NCBI GenBank assembly: GCA_021767705.1
Contig: JAASSU010000009.1
Span: forward strand, 1 to 33,690
DNA from: Bacteroidota bacterium
GTDB lineage: Bacteria > Bacteroidota > Bacteroidia > Bacteroidales > JAIPAH01
Direction: 5' to 3'
DNA length: 33,690 nucleotides
Shown: one piece after another, positions 33,583 through 33,690 of the stretch
How positions within the stretch are numbered: the stretch's first letter is position 1
How the letters are laid out: each line of letters opens with the position of its first letter
The notes under the pieces: generated by a model
Seen by the model: only the letters and a program-made list of their open reading frames with translations
Told to the model about the DNA's origin: nothing
Databases searched by the model: none
Translations under genes and position numbers: made by a program

Positions 33583-33690
33583 CTAATTGCTGAGATAGTT
33601 GATAATGCGAACCTTTGTTCCTTCTCCTACCTTACTGTCGATGGAAAACTCGTCGGTGTTTTTCCGGATGTTCGAAAGTCCCATTCCGGC
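33583..33690 (-). CDS. C-terminal end of an RsbT/RsbW-like HATPase (runs off the window)
   Basis: The last 35 residues and the stop codon are present: AGMGLSNIRKNTDEFSIDSK, then VGEGTKVRIINYLSN and TAG. G-M-G-L-S-N-I-R is the G2 box of the GHKL ATPase fold, and GEGTKV its following strand; spacing and lack of tail suit small anti-sigma-factor kinases of the RsbT/RsbW type. Its stop lies 13 bp before the H-cluster protein start, so it is likely the previous member of the same operon. The remainder lies beyond the window. Confidence 0.75.
   Translation of the reverse strand, partial: AGMGLSNIRKNTDEFSIDSKVGEGTKVRIINYLSN

Overview
The window reads as chromosomal DNA from a Bacteroidota (Bacteroidetes) bacterium, probably an anaerobic or fermentative one. 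Two very large secreted proteins end in type IX secretion (T9SS) sorting tails, several genes are families typical of this phylum (DUF6155, signal-peptide TPR-AraC regulator, a Bacteroidota-style PEP carboxylase), one promoter fits the phylum's TTG-N20-TAnnTTTG pattern, and there is a bifurcating-type [FeFe]-hydrogenase operon. The genus cannot be named from the sequence. Every protein gene is on the minus strand except the group II intron reverse transcriptase. No rRNA, tRNA or CRISPR array was recognised.

Region 1 (1-6.2 kb) is housekeeping and envelope: two tandem paralogous small membrane proteins, a membrane-anchored metallophosphoesterase, a rhomboid protease with an N-terminal four-cysteine module next to a leucine-rich-repeat lipoprotein, a secreted protein of unknown function, and a homocysteine S-methyltransferase. 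Region 2 (6.3-16.8 kb) is a surface block: a 906-aa T9SS metallophosphoesterase with OB-like and cohesin-like modules, a small secreted protein, a ~1500-aa protein with two LamG-like domains around a beta-helix, an acylphosphatase-like protein lacking the catalytic Asn, and a membrane TPR-AraC regulator. Short direct repeats lie on both sides of the regulator gene and look like operators.

Region 3 (16.8-25.1 kb) is PEP carboxylase set among repeat-rich spacers and decayed or mobile DNA: multi-hairpin repeats, a DUF1016 nuclease remnant between two ~132-bp direct repeats, a zinc-ribbon membrane gene broken by an in-frame stop, DUF6155, and a complete ~1.9-kb group II intron that looks class C-like.

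Region 4 (25.1 kb to the end) is the hydrogenase locus. A structural operon (thioredoxin-like subunit, HydB, HydA, HydC) should couple H2 metabolism to NAD(H) and ferredoxin. Upstream, in the same direction, lies a cassette of a partial RsbT/RsbW-like ATPase, an [FeFe]-hydrogenase-like H-cluster protein with altered active-site surroundings, a DRTGG protein, a PHP phosphoesterase and a HATPase, probably sensory or regulatory. The most unusual points here are that the thioredoxin-like subunit has no cysteine at all, so it cannot bind the expected [2Fe-2S] cluster, and that a perfect GTGTTA-N6-TAACAC palindrome sits just upstream of the structural-operon promoter.
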